Origin: Cyanobacteria bacterium OH_PDB_230
GTDB taxonomy: Bacteria; Cyanobacteriota; Vampirovibrionia; Gastranaerophilales; Gastranaerophilaceae
Reading direction: 5' to 3'
Length of the DNA: 64,000 bases
NCBI GenBank assembly: GCA_023421795.1
Contig: JAEZSO010000003.1
Span: 248,001 to 312,000, forward strand
This document shows, one piece after another, positions 36,021 through 45,630 of this stretch (position 1 is the first letter of the stretch; every line of letters begins with the position of its first letter). The position numbers were made by a program, and so were the translations under genes. The notes below the pieces were generated by a model. That model had not been told where the DNA came from. It saw only the letters and a program-made list of their open reading frames with translations, and did not search any database.

Positions 36021-36750
36021 AACCGTTCTAATTACAGGAGGCAGTGGAAAAGTCGGCAAACAATTAGTAAATCATTTTTCCGACAATGGATTCAAGGTTG
36101 TATTCACTTCAAGAACCGAAGAAAATATAGAGAAAGTTAAAAACGGAAGAGATAATGTCATAGGGATAAAACTCGATTTACTTGACAATGATTCTGTTGC
36201 TGGCATATTGAGCAGTCTGGAAAAAAATAACATTGAGGTCAACTATTTAATAAACAACGCGAGATGTCTGGATTTTTTAAAAACGGAAAAAGACGGATTT
36301 ATAAAAAGAGAAAATTGGCTTAATGAATATTTAATCGATGTTGTTATCCCTTATGAACTTTCTATTAAATTAGCTGAAAAAATGCCTCTGAAAAAAATAA
36401 TAAACATAGCTTCGATATATGGTGTTGTGACATTTAATCCTAATTTAAGCGGCTCAGATTACAAACCTACAATGCAATATTCCTGCGCAAAGGCCGCATT
36501 AATCCATCTCACAAAAGAATTGGCAGTGAAACTTGCAGATAAAAATATTCAAGTTAATTCAATTTCTTTTGGCGGAATTGAAGGTAGAGTTGATGAAGAA
36601 TTTAAAGAAAAATACGCAAAACTTTGCCCTCAAAAAAGGATGATGGCAGAAGAAGAAGTTATTGGCTCTGTAGATTTTCTGGTTAGTGAAAAATCCATAT
36701 ACATAACAGGACAAAACATAATAATAGATGGAGGATGGTGTGTATGGTAG
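36013..36750 (+). CDS. Short-chain dehydrogenase/reductase (PtmA-like position)
   Basis: A 245-residue classical SDR: TGGSGKVGKQL cofactor site, NNAR (NNAG variant) near residue 87, IASIYGV with the catalytic Ser, and YSCAKAAL with Tyr-x-x-x-Lys. It ends IIDGGWCVW, the usual SDR C-terminus. It directly precedes the CMP-sugar synthetase, as ptmA precedes ptmB in Campylobacter flagellin glycosylation loci, so a tailoring step on the nonulosonic acid is likely. AAGGGG lies before the ATG. Confidence 0.82.
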   Translation: MAKTVLITGGSGKVGKQLVNHFSDNGFKVVFTSRTEENIEKVKNGRDNVIGIKLDLLDNDSVAGILSSLEKNNIEVNYLINNARCLDFLKTEKDGFIKRENWLNEYLIDVVIPYELSIKLAEKMPLKKIINIASIYGVVTFNPNLSGSDYKPTMQYSCAKAALIHLTKELAVKLADKNIQVNSISFGGIEGRVDEEFKEKYAKLCPQKRMMAEEEVIGSVDFLVSEKSIYITGQNIIIDGGWCVW

Positions 36751-37457
36751 CCAAATCAATTGCAATAATCCCAGCCAGAGGTGGAAGTAAAAGGATTCCT
36801 AAAAAAAATATTATGGATTTTTATGGAAAACCGATAATTGCATACACTATCGAAGCAGCGTTAAATTCCAAAAAATTTGACAGAGTAATTGTAAGTACTG
36901 ACAGTGAAGAGATTGCACAAATATCTAAAGAATATGGAGCACAAGTGCCGTTTTTAAGGGATATAAAGGCGGATGACAATACACCTGTTTCAGAAGCCAT
37001 TGTGTATGCTCTTGATCAGGCACAAGAGTATTACAATGAAAAATATGATTATGTTTCACAATTAATGGCAAATTGCCCGATCAGAGATGCTCAGGATGTA
37101 ATAAACACTTATGAAAATTTTGTAAAAAATGATTATGAGTCTCAGCTCACTTGTTTCAAATTCGGCTTTATGAACCCTTGGTGGGCCTTCAAACTCAATA
37201 AGGACAATTCAGCAACAAGGTTAATAGGACAGGATATAAACATACGCTCTCAGGATTTGGAAGATTTGTACTGTCCAACAGGTGCTATGTGGATTGCAAA
37301 AGCAGATAAGTTGAGAGAACATAGAAGCTTTTACACTGAGAATCATAAATATTTTGAAATAGATTGGAAAAGTGCTGTTGATATCGATAATTATGAAGAT
37401 GTAGAAATGGCAAAAGCTGTTTTTATACTAAAACAAAGTGCTAATCCAAAATCCTAA
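36744..37457 (+). CDS. pseF: CMP-nonulosonate cytidylyltransferase
   Basis: A 237-residue CMP-sugar synthetase: IAIIPARGGSKRIPKKNI at the N-terminus (CTP binding), VIVSTDSEEIA near residue 50 and the metal-binding FEIDWKSAVDIDNYED near the end. It activates the nonulosonic acid with CTP. PseF, NeuA and PtmB are close relatives; PseF is preferred because of pseB, pseC and pseI upstream. The start is the ATG at 36744: GGAGG (36730-36734) abuts the in-frame ATG at 36735 and is nine bases from this one. Last gene of the overlapping chain. Confidence 0.9.
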   Translation: MVAKSIAIIPARGGSKRIPKKNIMDFYGKPIIAYTIEAALNSKKFDRVIVSTDSEEIAQISKEYGAQVPFLRDIKADDNTPVSEAIVYALDQAQEYYNEKYDYVSQLMANCPIRDAQDVINTYENFVKNDYESQLTCFKFGFMNPWWAFKLNKDNSATRLIGQDINIRSQDLEDLYCPTGAMWIAKADKLREHRSFYTENHKYFEIDWKSAVDIDNYEDVEMAKAVFILKQSANPKS

Positions 37458-37512
37458 AAATTCAGTTATTTCAGATAATGCTTTGGAAATTTATGTTAAT
37501 AAAAATAAAATA

Positions 37513-37541
37513 TTGATTAATATAATGTTTTAATGTATTCT
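37513..37541 (+). promoter_or_regulatory. Promoter of the second glycan transcription unit
   Basis: TTGATT (37513-37518), a 17-bp spacer, then TATTCT (37536-37541), in the 141-bp gap after pseF. AGAGAG and the ATG at 37599 follow. Confidence 0.4.
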
Positions 37542-37598
37542 GAAAAAAAAGAGAGTTAATAAGCGTATATGACCATTTTTTTTTAAGAGAGAGAATAT

Positions 37599-38864
37599 AT
37601 GCATAAAAGAAAAAGAACACTTTTTTGTTCGGAGTATATGCTTGAAAAATTCAATAAAGCTGATCAAGTAAACTACAAAAAATCTCACGACTTACAAGTT
37701 CTTTATATAAAAAATGGCATTATTCATCCTCAGGAATTATCCGAAACAAACGAAAAAGAAAATAACCAATATGGTGGGGTAACCGATGAAAACCTTAATT
37801 TTATAGAGTTATCTTTACCTAAGCGTTTTCAAGGCGATTGTACTGTCAAATACCATCAATGGTACATAGGCGCAAATCCAAATATCCAAACAGAAGATAT
37901 AGAATATATTGATGAAGATGTGGTTTTTATTGGGCCTATAAAATCATATATTTCGCATTTTTATCTTGAAACATTTTGCAGGTGCTGGTTTTTTCTAAAT
38001 GAAAATAATCTGAAATACAAAATTGCATTTCTGTCCAATGAAGGTGAGCCGCCAAATTATGAATATGTATGCCAGTTTCTTGATGGATTGGGCATAAATC
38101 AGGATAGTTTGATAGAAATTAAAAAACCGACAAAGTTCAGAACTGTAATTGTCCCAGAACAAGCCTATGAACTTAATAAGTGTTATCACCCAATATATAA
38201 AGACTTGTTTGATAAAATAAAAGAAAAAATAGAACCGGCTCCATATAAAAAAGTTTATTTTTCTAAAAAGTTCAACTTTGAACAAAATCCAAGAATAACC
38301 GGAGATGAATTAGCCCAAGAAATCTTTGAGGCAAACGGATTTACAGTTTTTCATCCGGAAAGGATGTCGATAACAGAAATGCTTTCTATTCTTAAAGGTT
38401 GTGAAGAATTTGCGGCTCAATCAGGTTCAAATGCGCACAATGCAATTTTTCTTAATGATTTTACCAAACTAATTGTATTAAATAGATCAGAGCACGTTCA
38501 TCCAACTCAAACGATGATTGATGAAATGCGCCAACTGCAAACAATTTATGTGGATGTGTGTGACACAATTTTGCCGGTAAATTGGGATGTCGGTCCTTTT
38601 GTTTTTCAATACACTAAGCACCTTGAAGATTATCTTGATACATATAATATGAAATTTGACAAAGAAAAATTAAAGGAACAATCACAAAAGAATCTTTCTA
38701 AATTTGTAGATACGTATATATATTGGTTAAGCATTCCATTTTTTTATAATAGATTGCCAAAAAAAGAAATATCAATACAAAATTTTATTAATATTGTTAG
38801 TAAATTAAATAAAAAATCTAATCCACCAGAAGAAGATACGGTGTTAGAAAGAACATCTTCATAA
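37599..38864 (+). CDS. GT61 (DUF563)-like glycosyltransferase
   Basis: A 421-residue soluble protein. The central part has FIGPIKSYISHFYLETFCRCWFF, a late block KVYFSKKFNFEQNPRI, and AAQSGSNAHNAIFL with a tail of strands after it, which is the layout of the DUF563/GT61 family of capsule and lipooligosaccharide transferases. Donor and acceptor are unknown. First gene after a new promoter; 89 bp separate it from the methyltransferase. Confidence 0.65.
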   Translation: MHKRKRTLFCSEYMLEKFNKADQVNYKKSHDLQVLYIKNGIIHPQELSETNEKENNQYGGVTDENLNFIELSLPKRFQGDCTVKYHQWYIGANPNIQTEDIEYIDEDVVFIGPIKSYISHFYLETFCRCWFFLNENNLKYKIAFLSNEGEPPNYEYVCQFLDGLGINQDSLIEIKKPTKFRTVIVPEQAYELNKCYHPIYKDLFDKIKEKIEPAPYKKVYFSKKFNFEQNPRITGDELAQEIFEANGFTVFHPERMSITEMLSILKGCEEFAAQSGSNAHNAIFLNDFTKLIVLNRSEHVHPTQTMIDEMRQLQTIYVDVCDTILPVNWDVGPFVFQYTKHLEDYLDTYNMKFDKEKLKEQSQKNLSKFVDTYIYWLSIPFFYNRLPKKEISIQNFINIVSKLNKKSNPPEEDTVLERTSS

Positions 38865-38953
38865 AAAAGATCCTGATCATATAAAGATAAAGATTTTTGG
38901 GTTTAAAATAAGTATTAAACAAAAAGCAAAACATTAATATTAAAGGAGATAAA

Positions 38954-40183
38954 GTGTATAACGAAATAACAAATTGCAGAATATGCAAAAACGAAAATTT
39001 AAATAATGTTCTTTCTTTAGGAGAACAGTATCTGACAGGTGTATTCCCAAAATCATCAAGAGAGGAAATCACAAAAGGCCCGTTAGATTTGGTTTTTTGT
39101 TCTGACTGTGGATTGCTTCAGATGAAACAATCATACAGTCTTGATGAAATGTATGGCGAAAACTATGGCTACCGTTCCGGATTAAATGAATCAATGGTGA
39201 AACATCTTACCTCAAAGATTAACACTCTTGAAATATTTTCAGAACTTAAAGAAGGAGAACTTGTAATTGATATAGGAAGTAACGATGCAACTTCTTTAAA
39301 AGCATATAAAACTAAATGCCAAAAAGTTGGAATCGATCCTACAGGGCTTAAGTTCAAAGAATTTTATACCGAAGATATAAAATTGATACCGGATTTTTTC
39401 ACAGCAGATAAATTCTTAAAAGCGTTTCCTAACAAAAAGGCGAAAATTATTACTTCCATTTCAATGTTCTATGATTTAGAAAGTCCAGTACAATTTGTAG
39501 AAGATATTTCTAAATGTCTTGATGAAAATGGTATATGGCACTTTGAACAAAGTTATATGCCTTCAATGTTAAGAACAAACGCTTATGATACTATCTGCCA
39601 TGAGCACTTAGAGTTTTACTCATTCAAAGTCATAAAAAATATGCTTGAATCGAAGGGACTAAAGGTAGTAGATGTGACAACAAACGCAATTAACGGCGGT
39701 AGTTTTGCAATTACAGCTTGCAAAAAGGATGCAAAATATAAGTCAAATACCCCGATTATAGATTGGATGTTAAAACAAGAGGATGACCTTGGCATTGATA
39801 CTCTTAAACCATACAGAGATTTTGAAGAACGTGTATTTAAGCATAGAAAAAATTTAAAAAAACTAATAGAAGCTTTAAATAAAGATGGCAAAAAAATAAT
39901 AGCTTATGGGGCTTCAACTAAAGGAAATGTACTGCTCCAGTTTTGCGGTTTAACCAGAGAACATATTCCTTATATTGCGGAAGTGAATCCGGATAAGTTT
40001 GGTTCTTTTACTCCCGGTACAAATATTCCAATAATTTCTGAAAAAGAAGCAAGAGATATGAATCCTGACTATTTTCTTGTATTACCTTGGCATTTTAAAA
40101 GCGGCATTTTAGAAAGAGAAAAAGAATTTTTAGCAAAAGGCGGCAAATTTATTTTCCCATTACCAGAAATCGAAATAGGATAA
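38954..40183 (+). CDS. Sugar C-methyltransferase with zinc-binding N-terminus
   Basis: A 409-residue protein built like TylC3/NovU/TcaB9 C-methyltransferases. An N-terminal zinc site uses CRICKN and CSDCGLL; the SAM domain (about residues 90-200) has VIDIGSNDATSL; a C-terminal domain has IIAYGASTKGNVLLQF. It would methylate a carbon of a keto-deoxy sugar nucleotide, giving a branched sugar. The start is GTG, chosen because AAAGGAGAT lies four to five bases before it and no ATG is nearby. Confidence 0.88.
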   Translation: MYNEITNCRICKNENLNNVLSLGEQYLTGVFPKSSREEITKGPLDLVFCSDCGLLQMKQSYSLDEMYGENYGYRSGLNESMVKHLTSKINTLEIFSELKEGELVIDIGSNDATSLKAYKTKCQKVGIDPTGLKFKEFYTEDIKLIPDFFTADKFLKAFPNKKAKIITSISMFYDLESPVQFVEDISKCLDENGIWHFEQSYMPSMLRTNAYDTICHEHLEFYSFKVIKNMLESKGLKVVDVTTNAINGGSFAITACKKDAKYKSNTPIIDWMLKQEDDLGIDTLKPYRDFEERVFKHRKNLKKLIEALNKDGKKIIAYGASTKGNVLLQFCGLTREHIPYIAEVNPDKFGSFTPGTNIPIISEKEARDMNPDYFLVLPWHFKSGILEREKEFLAKGGKFIFPLPEIEIG

Positions 40184-40186
40184 TTA

Positions 40187-40765
40187 ATGAAAAAGTTTTG
40201 GAATATACAAAAAGACAAATTAATGAGGCAAGTCCAACTTTTTGAGTTAGATATTTATTTCTTCAAGCATTATTTGTATAACAACATAATAACTTGGTTT
40301 CCGAGCTATTTGTTGAGAGTATTTTATTTAAGAAAGATTTTGAAATATGAAATCGGAAAAAATACATTTATTCATTTAGGATGTTATTTTTATGGCGGGC
40401 ATGTAAAAATAGGAAATAACTCTGTTATTGGTAGATGTTGTGTATTTAATGGTGACATCACGATAGGTGATAATACAAGCATAACTGCACATACGTTTGT
40501 GCAATGTATAAGTCATGATAAAGATTCACCTTCCTTTAAAGGATGCAAAAGTCCTATAATCATTGGAAATAGAGTTTGGATCGGTGCAAGGGCAATGATA
40601 TTGCCGGGTGTAACCATAGGTGATGGTGCAATTCTTGGGGCACAATCTACTTTGACGAAGGATATTCCCCCATATACAGTTTTTGCTGGTTCTCCTGCAA
40701 AAGAAGTTTCAAAAAGATCTTCAAATTTAGATTATGAACTTGTTTATTTGCCTAAATTTCATTAA
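40187..40765 (+). CDS. Hexapeptide-repeat O-acetyltransferase (WbbJ/maltose acetyltransferase type)
   Basis: A 192-residue left-handed beta-helix protein. Hexapeptide repeats run from about residue 75 (VKIGNNSVIGRCC, ITIGDNTSIT), then IIIGNRVWIGARAMILPGVTIGDGAILGAQS. The N-terminal 60 residues include an amphipathic aromatic helix. It likely moves an acetyl group from acetyl-CoA to a glycan hydroxyl. Starts three bases after the methyltransferase stop. Confidence 0.85.
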   Translation: MKKFWNIQKDKLMRQVQLFELDIYFFKHYLYNNIITWFPSYLLRVFYLRKILKYEIGKNTFIHLGCYFYGGHVKIGNNSVIGRCCVFNGDITIGDNTSITAHTFVQCISHDKDSPSFKGCKSPIIIGNRVWIGARAMILPGVTIGDGAILGAQSTLTKDIPPYTVFAGSPAKEVSKRSSNLDYELVYLPKFH

Positions 40766-40776
40766 GGATATATAAA

Positions 40777-41766
40777 ATGAAAAAAAAAGCACTCATAACA
40801 GGAATATTTGGACAAGACGGAAGTTATCTTTGTGAACTTCTAACTTCTTTAAACTATGAAGTACATGGGGTTATCCGTTCTGAGCTAAGTGAAAATTCAA
40901 TAAAAATACAAAAACATCTTGCACTAAACAATGTGAATCCGATTTTGCATAATGTTGATTTGAATGATTACGACAAATTAAAAGAATTATTCGTAAATGT
41001 AAGACCAGATGAGATATATCATTTGGCAGCTTTCCATGTGAGTTCTCAAGGTGTAGATGGAAACAAAGATTTATATGAAAAACAACTTTTTGATTATAAT
41101 GTGAAATCAACGTCGAATATTTTGTCGATAGCTTGGCAATATTTAAAGCAGACAAAAATTATCACAGCAGGTTCTTGTTTGATGTTTGATGATTCAGAAA
41201 CAAATCAACAAGATGAAAATACACCCTTTAACTCAAATAGCTTATATGGACTTGCAAAAATAACAGAAAACTCTCTTGTAAAGTATTACCGTAATAAAGG
41301 CTTATTTTGCGCTACTGCCATTTTATACAATCATGAAAGTTCAAGAAGAAGCGACAATTTTGTTACCAAAAAAATAGTTAAAAACATGATAGCTATAAAA
41401 AAGGGAGAAATTAATAAATTTACGCTTGGGAATTTAAGTGCTCAAAAAGATTGGGGTTATGCCAAAGACTATTCATACGGAATGTATCTTATGGCTCAGG
41501 CCGAGTCACCTGAAGATTTTGTATTATCTTCCAACCATCTGAATACTATAGAGGATTTTGTAGTAATTTGTGCAGATGTTTTAGGTATTGTAAACTGGAA
41601 AGAATGTATTGAAATTGATCAAAGTATTATTGATCGGAAAATTAAAACAACATTGTTTGGAAACAGCCAAAAGGCAAAAATAAAATTAAAGTGGGAAAAT
41701 TCATTAAGTCTGGAAGAGTTGATAAAACTAATGATAAAAAATGAATTAGAAGATAATTTATTATAA
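40777..41766 (+). CDS. Gmd-like SDR lacking the dehydratase glutamate
   Basis: A 329-residue extended SDR clearly related to GDP-mannose 4,6-dehydratase: ALITGIFGQDGSYLCELL, PDEIYHLAAFHVS, YNHESSRRSDNFVTKKI and DWGYAKDY match the true Gmd encoded at 46820-47908. The catalytic STSELYG of that protein is replaced by AGSCLMF (131-137), so the Glu needed for dehydration is Leu135; Tyr157 and Lys161 remain. It may be a reductase or epimerase on a GDP- or other NDP-keto-sugar instead. It follows the acetyltransferase by 11 bp. Confidence 0.8.
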   Translation: MKKKALITGIFGQDGSYLCELLTSLNYEVHGVIRSELSENSIKIQKHLALNNVNPILHNVDLNDYDKLKELFVNVRPDEIYHLAAFHVSSQGVDGNKDLYEKQLFDYNVKSTSNILSIAWQYLKQTKIITAGSCLMFDDSETNQQDENTPFNSNSLYGLAKITENSLVKYYRNKGLFCATAILYNHESSRRSDNFVTKKIVKNMIAIKKGEINKFTLGNLSAQKDWGYAKDYSYGMYLMAQAESPEDFVLSSNHLNTIEDFVVICADVLGIVNWKECIEIDQSIIDRKIKTTLFGNSQKAKIKLKWENSLSLEELIKLMIKNELEDNLL

Positions 41767-41782
41767 CAAAATCTCAGAAAGA

Positions 41783-41811
41783 TTGACCCTCTAACATTTT
41801 ATAAGTACTAT
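41783..41811 (+). promoter_or_regulatory. Possible internal promoter
   Basis: TTGACC (41783-41788), a 17-bp spacer, then TACTAT (41806-41811) in the 87-bp gap before the capsule-type transferase gene. The -35 is good and the -10 is weak. Confidence 0.3.
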
Positions 41812-41853
41812 AGATATAGTGGATTTTGTATATTTAAGAAAATAATTTAGGTT

Positions 41854-43275
41854 ATGAAAAATATTATATTAATTGACATTTGTTCTTATGCTCTTGAAAG
41901 TATTATGGCAATTCCTGATGTACATATATCTGTCCTTGTTGTGGATTCAAAAAAGCAGGGGATGCTCGCGTTAAAAAAATATCCTGATAGAATTTCTAAT
42001 ATCTATTACAGGATAACCTCCACTTACGAAGAATTTCTTGCATTGCATAAAAATGACTACAATGTGACTTATGAAGAAATAGAAAAATATAGAAATGCAC
42101 AGCTAAAAACAGAACAGTATTTGTCACGAGAAGTTTTGGATTACAATGAATGGCAATATAGATACCATATAGGACTTTCCTATTGGTTAAATATATTTGA
42201 AAAAAATAATATTGATTGTGTAATCTCTATGCATTTAGAACATGGAGGATTGTACGACAGCATACCGTTTGAGATTGCAAAACAAAGAAATATTTTAGCT
42301 TTCAATCAGAATATAGAATTCAATAACGGCAATACAACCTGCTTAAATTTTAGATGCGTAAACAATGGTAAATTGCTTAATCTACAAGAAATAACAAGCA
42401 GATATACGCCTCCAAGTGCAGAAAGTTATTTGCATAATAAAAATTCTACTTCAAAGCCTGTAAAAGCTAAAAAGAAAAATAACACATTAGGGCTTTTTAA
42501 AGAAAAGGTAAGGTCGTGTTTTAAACCTTTAAAAAAAGAGTTTTTTTGTAAAACTAATATTTATAACTATTGGTATAATTTAACTAATCAAGAAATACAT
42601 AAGAACTCTAACTATCTAAAAAGACTGAAAAAAATATATAATCAAATTTCAGTGGCTCCAAAAAACAATGAAAAATATATATTCTATGGTCTTCATATGG
42701 AGCCGGAAGCTGTCATTATGAATAGAGGAACGATGAATAGTCAGCTCTATATAATAAAAATGCTTTCGGAAAGTTTACCTGATGGTTGGAAACTATATGT
42801 AAAGGAGCATCCTCAGCAGTTCAATTCCAGTGGGATTTTCTTTTACTTTTTAAGGAACATATTCCTTTATAGAACCGAACAATTTTATAGAAATATTTTA
42901 GATAATAAAAATGTTGAATTAATTAACTTGGAGACTTCCAGTCAAACATTAATTGAAAACTCACAAGGTTGCGCTACTATATGTGGAACTATTATTTTTG
43001 AATCCATTTCTCATCATAAACCCGTCTTGATTTTCGGGAATGATACAACCGTTCTTTCAGAGGTAAAAGACACATTAAAAATAAAATCTAAAGAAGACAT
43101 AAAAGACGCTTTCAATAAGATTAAAGATGGTTTCAAGCCTCAATATACTGATGTAAATGAAGTAGTTCAAAAATATTTATTTGAAGATAAAAATCAAGAA
43201 ACTTGTGTAAATTCTACCCCGAAGGATTTCTTAATTGATATCTTTTCTTACATATTTAACTTAAAGGAGTATTAA
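41854..43275 (+). CDS. Capsule polysaccharide glycosyltransferase (KpsS/LipB-like)
   Basis: A 473-residue protein. The C-terminal half has FYGLHMEPEAVIMNRG, QLYIIKMLSESLPDGWKLYVKEHP and GTIIFESISHHKPVLIFG, matching the Capsule_synth family (PF05159) and related surface-glycan transferases with a GT-B-like fold. The N-terminal 200 residues are less conserved. No membrane helix is seen. The ribosome site is poor (AGG only two bases before the ATG). Its stop overlaps the next start. Confidence 0.7.
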   Translation: MKNIILIDICSYALESIMAIPDVHISVLVVDSKKQGMLALKKYPDRISNIYYRITSTYEEFLALHKNDYNVTYEEIEKYRNAQLKTEQYLSREVLDYNEWQYRYHIGLSYWLNIFEKNNIDCVISMHLEHGGLYDSIPFEIAKQRNILAFNQNIEFNNGNTTCLNFRCVNNGKLLNLQEITSRYTPPSAESYLHNKNSTSKPVKAKKKNNTLGLFKEKVRSCFKPLKKEFFCKTNIYNYWYNLTNQEIHKNSNYLKRLKKIYNQISVAPKNNEKYIFYGLHMEPEAVIMNRGTMNSQLYIIKMLSESLPDGWKLYVKEHPQQFNSSGIFFYFLRNIFLYRTEQFYRNILDNKNVELINLETSSQTLIENSQGCATICGTIIFESISHHKPVLIFGNDTTVLSEVKDTLKIKSKEDIKDAFNKIKDGFKPQYTDVNEVVQKYLFEDKNQETCVNSTPKDFLIDIFSYIFNLKEY

Positions 43276-43847
43276 TGGGCCTTTTAAAAAAAATATTTAG
43301 AAAAAGAAAAAAAAATATAGTCTGGAACTGTATTTTAGGAGAAAACAGCAGAATTTATCCTGAAGCTAAAATTGAAAATTTTTTAGATAAAAAAGATTCT
43401 ATAACAATAGGAGAAAACACTCACATAAGAGGCAGGCTATTAACTTATCCTTCGGGCGGAGACATAAAAATTGGAGACAATAGCTATGTCGGTGAATTTT
43501 CTAATATTTGGTCAGCTTGCAAAATTGAAATTGGTAATAATGTATTGATTTCACATAGTGTTGATATTTTTGACCATGATACACATCCTCTAAATCCTGA
43601 AGAAAGAAAAGAACATTTTAAAACGATAATAAGAAGAGGACATCCAAAAGAAAAAGTAAATTGGAATGAAAAATCAGTAAAAATATGCGATAACGCCTGG
43701 ATTGCTGCAAAAGCAATTATACTTAAAGGCGTAACAATAGGAGAAGCCGCCATAGTCGCTGCAGGAACAGTTGTAACAAAAGATGTAGAACCATATACAA
43801 TTGTGGCTGGTAATCCAGCGATAAAAATAGGAGAAGTACCAAGATGA
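43275..43847 (+). CDS. Hexapeptide-repeat acyltransferase
   Basis: A 190-residue left-handed beta-helix protein with repeats from about residue 35 (ITIGENTHIRG, IKIGDNSYVGEF, IEIGNNVLIS), a catalytic-type histidine in IFDHDTHPL, and VKICDNAWIAAKAIILKGVTIGEAAIVAAG. It is a second sugar O-acetyltransferase candidate, only distantly like the one at 40187. AGGAG lies about five bases before the ATG. Confidence 0.82.
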   Translation: MGLLKKIFRKRKKNIVWNCILGENSRIYPEAKIENFLDKKDSITIGENTHIRGRLLTYPSGGDIKIGDNSYVGEFSNIWSACKIEIGNNVLISHSVDIFDHDTHPLNPEERKEHFKTIIRRGHPKEKVNWNEKSVKICDNAWIAAKAIILKGVTIGEAAIVAAGTVVTKDVEPYTIVAGNPAIKIGEVPR

Positions 43848-44740
43848 GTTTATTTAAGAAAATAATAATACAGCAAGGCCCTGATATTGAACCGATGATG
43901 CTTTTACAAGGCAAAATAATGGCCGAATTAAACAAGTCAAAAACGAGCGAAAATATTCAAGATTATGAATTTAAAGTTACCTCTCAAAATGGTGAAGATG
44001 GGATCATCCAGTATTTAATAAATAAAATCCCCATAAAAAATAATATATTTGTTGAATTTGGTGTTGAAAGCTATGCAGAAGCGAATACAAGATTTTTACT
44101 TCAAAATGACTATTGGTCAGGCCTTATAATTGATGGAAACAAAAAATATATGGAAAGCGTTAATAATTCTACATTAGGCTGGAAATATGGTATAAAAGCA
44201 GTTGCTAGCTTTATTACAAAAGATAATATTAACGAAATAATAAAAGGAGCAGGTATTGAAGGAGAAATCGGAATTCTTTCAGTTGACATAGATGGCAATG
44301 AGTACTGGGTGTTAGATGTTATTGATTGTGTTAGTCCACAAATTCTAATAGTTGAATATAACAGTATATTTGGCCCAACTGCAAAAATCACGGTTCCTTA
44401 TGATGAAAAATTTGTAAGAACAGAAAAACATTATTCCAACCTATATTATGGGGCATCAATTTCGGCGATAACGGACTTGGCAAATAAAAAAGGTTACTCT
44501 TTGGTAGGGTCAAATAAATTCGGAAATAATATTTTTTTTGTAAGAGCAGATTATCAATCGATTGAAAAACAAATATCGCCAGAAAAAGCATACGTTAAGA
44601 GTAAATTTAAAGAATCAAGGGATGAAAACGCTGCCCTCACGTATCTTTCTCACGAAGAAGGATTAAAATTGATAGCTGAAAAGGAAGTTGTTGATATAGG
44701 AACAGGTCAATTGCATAAATTAAAGGATATTGCGATTTGA
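43844..44740 (+). CDS. FkbM-like protein of unknown function
   Basis: A 298-residue protein. VTSQNGEDGIIQYLI (about 45-59), FVEFGVESYAEANTRFLL (about 67-84), GLIIDGNKKY and GILSVDIDGNEYWVLD (about 143-158) form a Rossmann-like pattern resembling FkbM/Methyltransf_21-type proteins found in glycan loci. A classic SAM glycine loop is not obvious, so methyltransferase activity is uncertain. It overlaps both neighbours by four bases, so it belongs to the glycan operon. Confidence 0.55.
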   Translation: MSLFKKIIIQQGPDIEPMMLLQGKIMAELNKSKTSENIQDYEFKVTSQNGEDGIIQYLINKIPIKNNIFVEFGVESYAEANTRFLLQNDYWSGLIIDGNKKYMESVNNSTLGWKYGIKAVASFITKDNINEIIKGAGIEGEIGILSVDIDGNEYWVLDVIDCVSPQILIVEYNSIFGPTAKITVPYDEKFVRTEKHYSNLYYGASISAITDLANKKGYSLVGSNKFGNNIFFVRADYQSIEKQISPEKAYVKSKFKESRDENAALTYLSHEEGLKLIAEKEVVDIGTGQLHKLKDIAI

Positions 44741-45630
44741 AGAAAATATTAATAACTGGAATAAATGGTTTTATTGGTTCTAACTGTTCAAAACATTTTT
44801 GTGAAAACGGTTATGACGTTTTTGGCATTGATATTTTTGGAGACGATAAAGAAAATTTTATAAAAGGTGAAGTAAATACAGAAAACTTGAAATCTTTTAA
44901 TCAAGAATTCGATACTATAATACACCTTGCCGGAAGCGGAACTGTCGGGGCTTCTCAAAAAGAGCCCGAGTTAGAGAGAAATAAAACAGTAGGTTCAACA
45001 GAACAAATATTTGAATATATAAAAAAATACAATAAAAATGCCAAATTAATTTATTCTTCATCTGCTGCTGTATATGGCGATTCATATGATAGGCCCATAA
45101 AAGAAACAGATAAACTTCATCCCATATCATATTATGGGCAACATAAGGTAGAAGCTGAAGAATTATGCGAAAAATACTATAAAGAATATGGGATATCGTC
45201 AATGGTGATAAGGTTCTTCTCTATATATGGAGAGGGACTAAAAAAGCAGCTGCTTTGGGACTTTACAAATAGAGTGAACAGCAATATAACAAATAAATCA
45301 ATTCCTTGTTTTGGTACAGGCAAGGAAAAAAGAGATTTTATCCATATAAAAGATGCTGTTGCATTGATTGAATTAATTATGAACAAAGATGGTTATGACA
45401 TATTTAATTGCGGAACCGGCGTACCTACTGAGATTGACGATGTTTTAAAGTCAATATGTGCGGAAATAGACTATACTGGCGGACTAATTTATGATAATAT
45501 TAATAAGCAAGGGGATCCAAAGTGTTTAGTTGCTGATATATTTAAAGCAAAAAAGATTGGATATAGCCCCGAAATTGCCGTTTCAAAAGGAATTAGTCAA
45601 TATGTCCATTGGTTTAAAGGAAAAAGTTAA
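44737..45630 (+). CDS. NAD-dependent epimerase/dehydratase
   Basis: A 297-residue extended SDR of the GalE/RmlD type: LITGINGFIGSNC cofactor site, IIHLAGSGTV, YSSSAAVYGDS with the catalytic Ser, and YYGQHKVEAE with Tyr-x-x-x-Lys. IRFFSIYGEG and the late RDFIHIKDAV fit sugar nucleotide epimerases. The exact substrate is unknown. It starts at TTG (44737), with AAGGA nine bases upstream and a four-base overlap with the previous stop. Confidence 0.8.
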   Translation: MKKILITGINGFIGSNCSKHFCENGYDVFGIDIFGDDKENFIKGEVNTENLKSFNQEFDTIIHLAGSGTVGASQKEPELERNKTVGSTEQIFEYIKKYNKNAKLIYSSSAAVYGDSYDRPIKETDKLHPISYYGQHKVEAEELCEKYYKEYGISSMVIRFFSIYGEGLKKQLLWDFTNRVNSNITNKSIPCFGTGKEKRDFIHIKDAVALIELIMNKDGYDIFNCGTGVPTEIDDVLKSICAEIDYTGGLIYDNINKQGDPKCLVADIFKAKKIGYSPEIAVSKGISQYVHWFKGKS

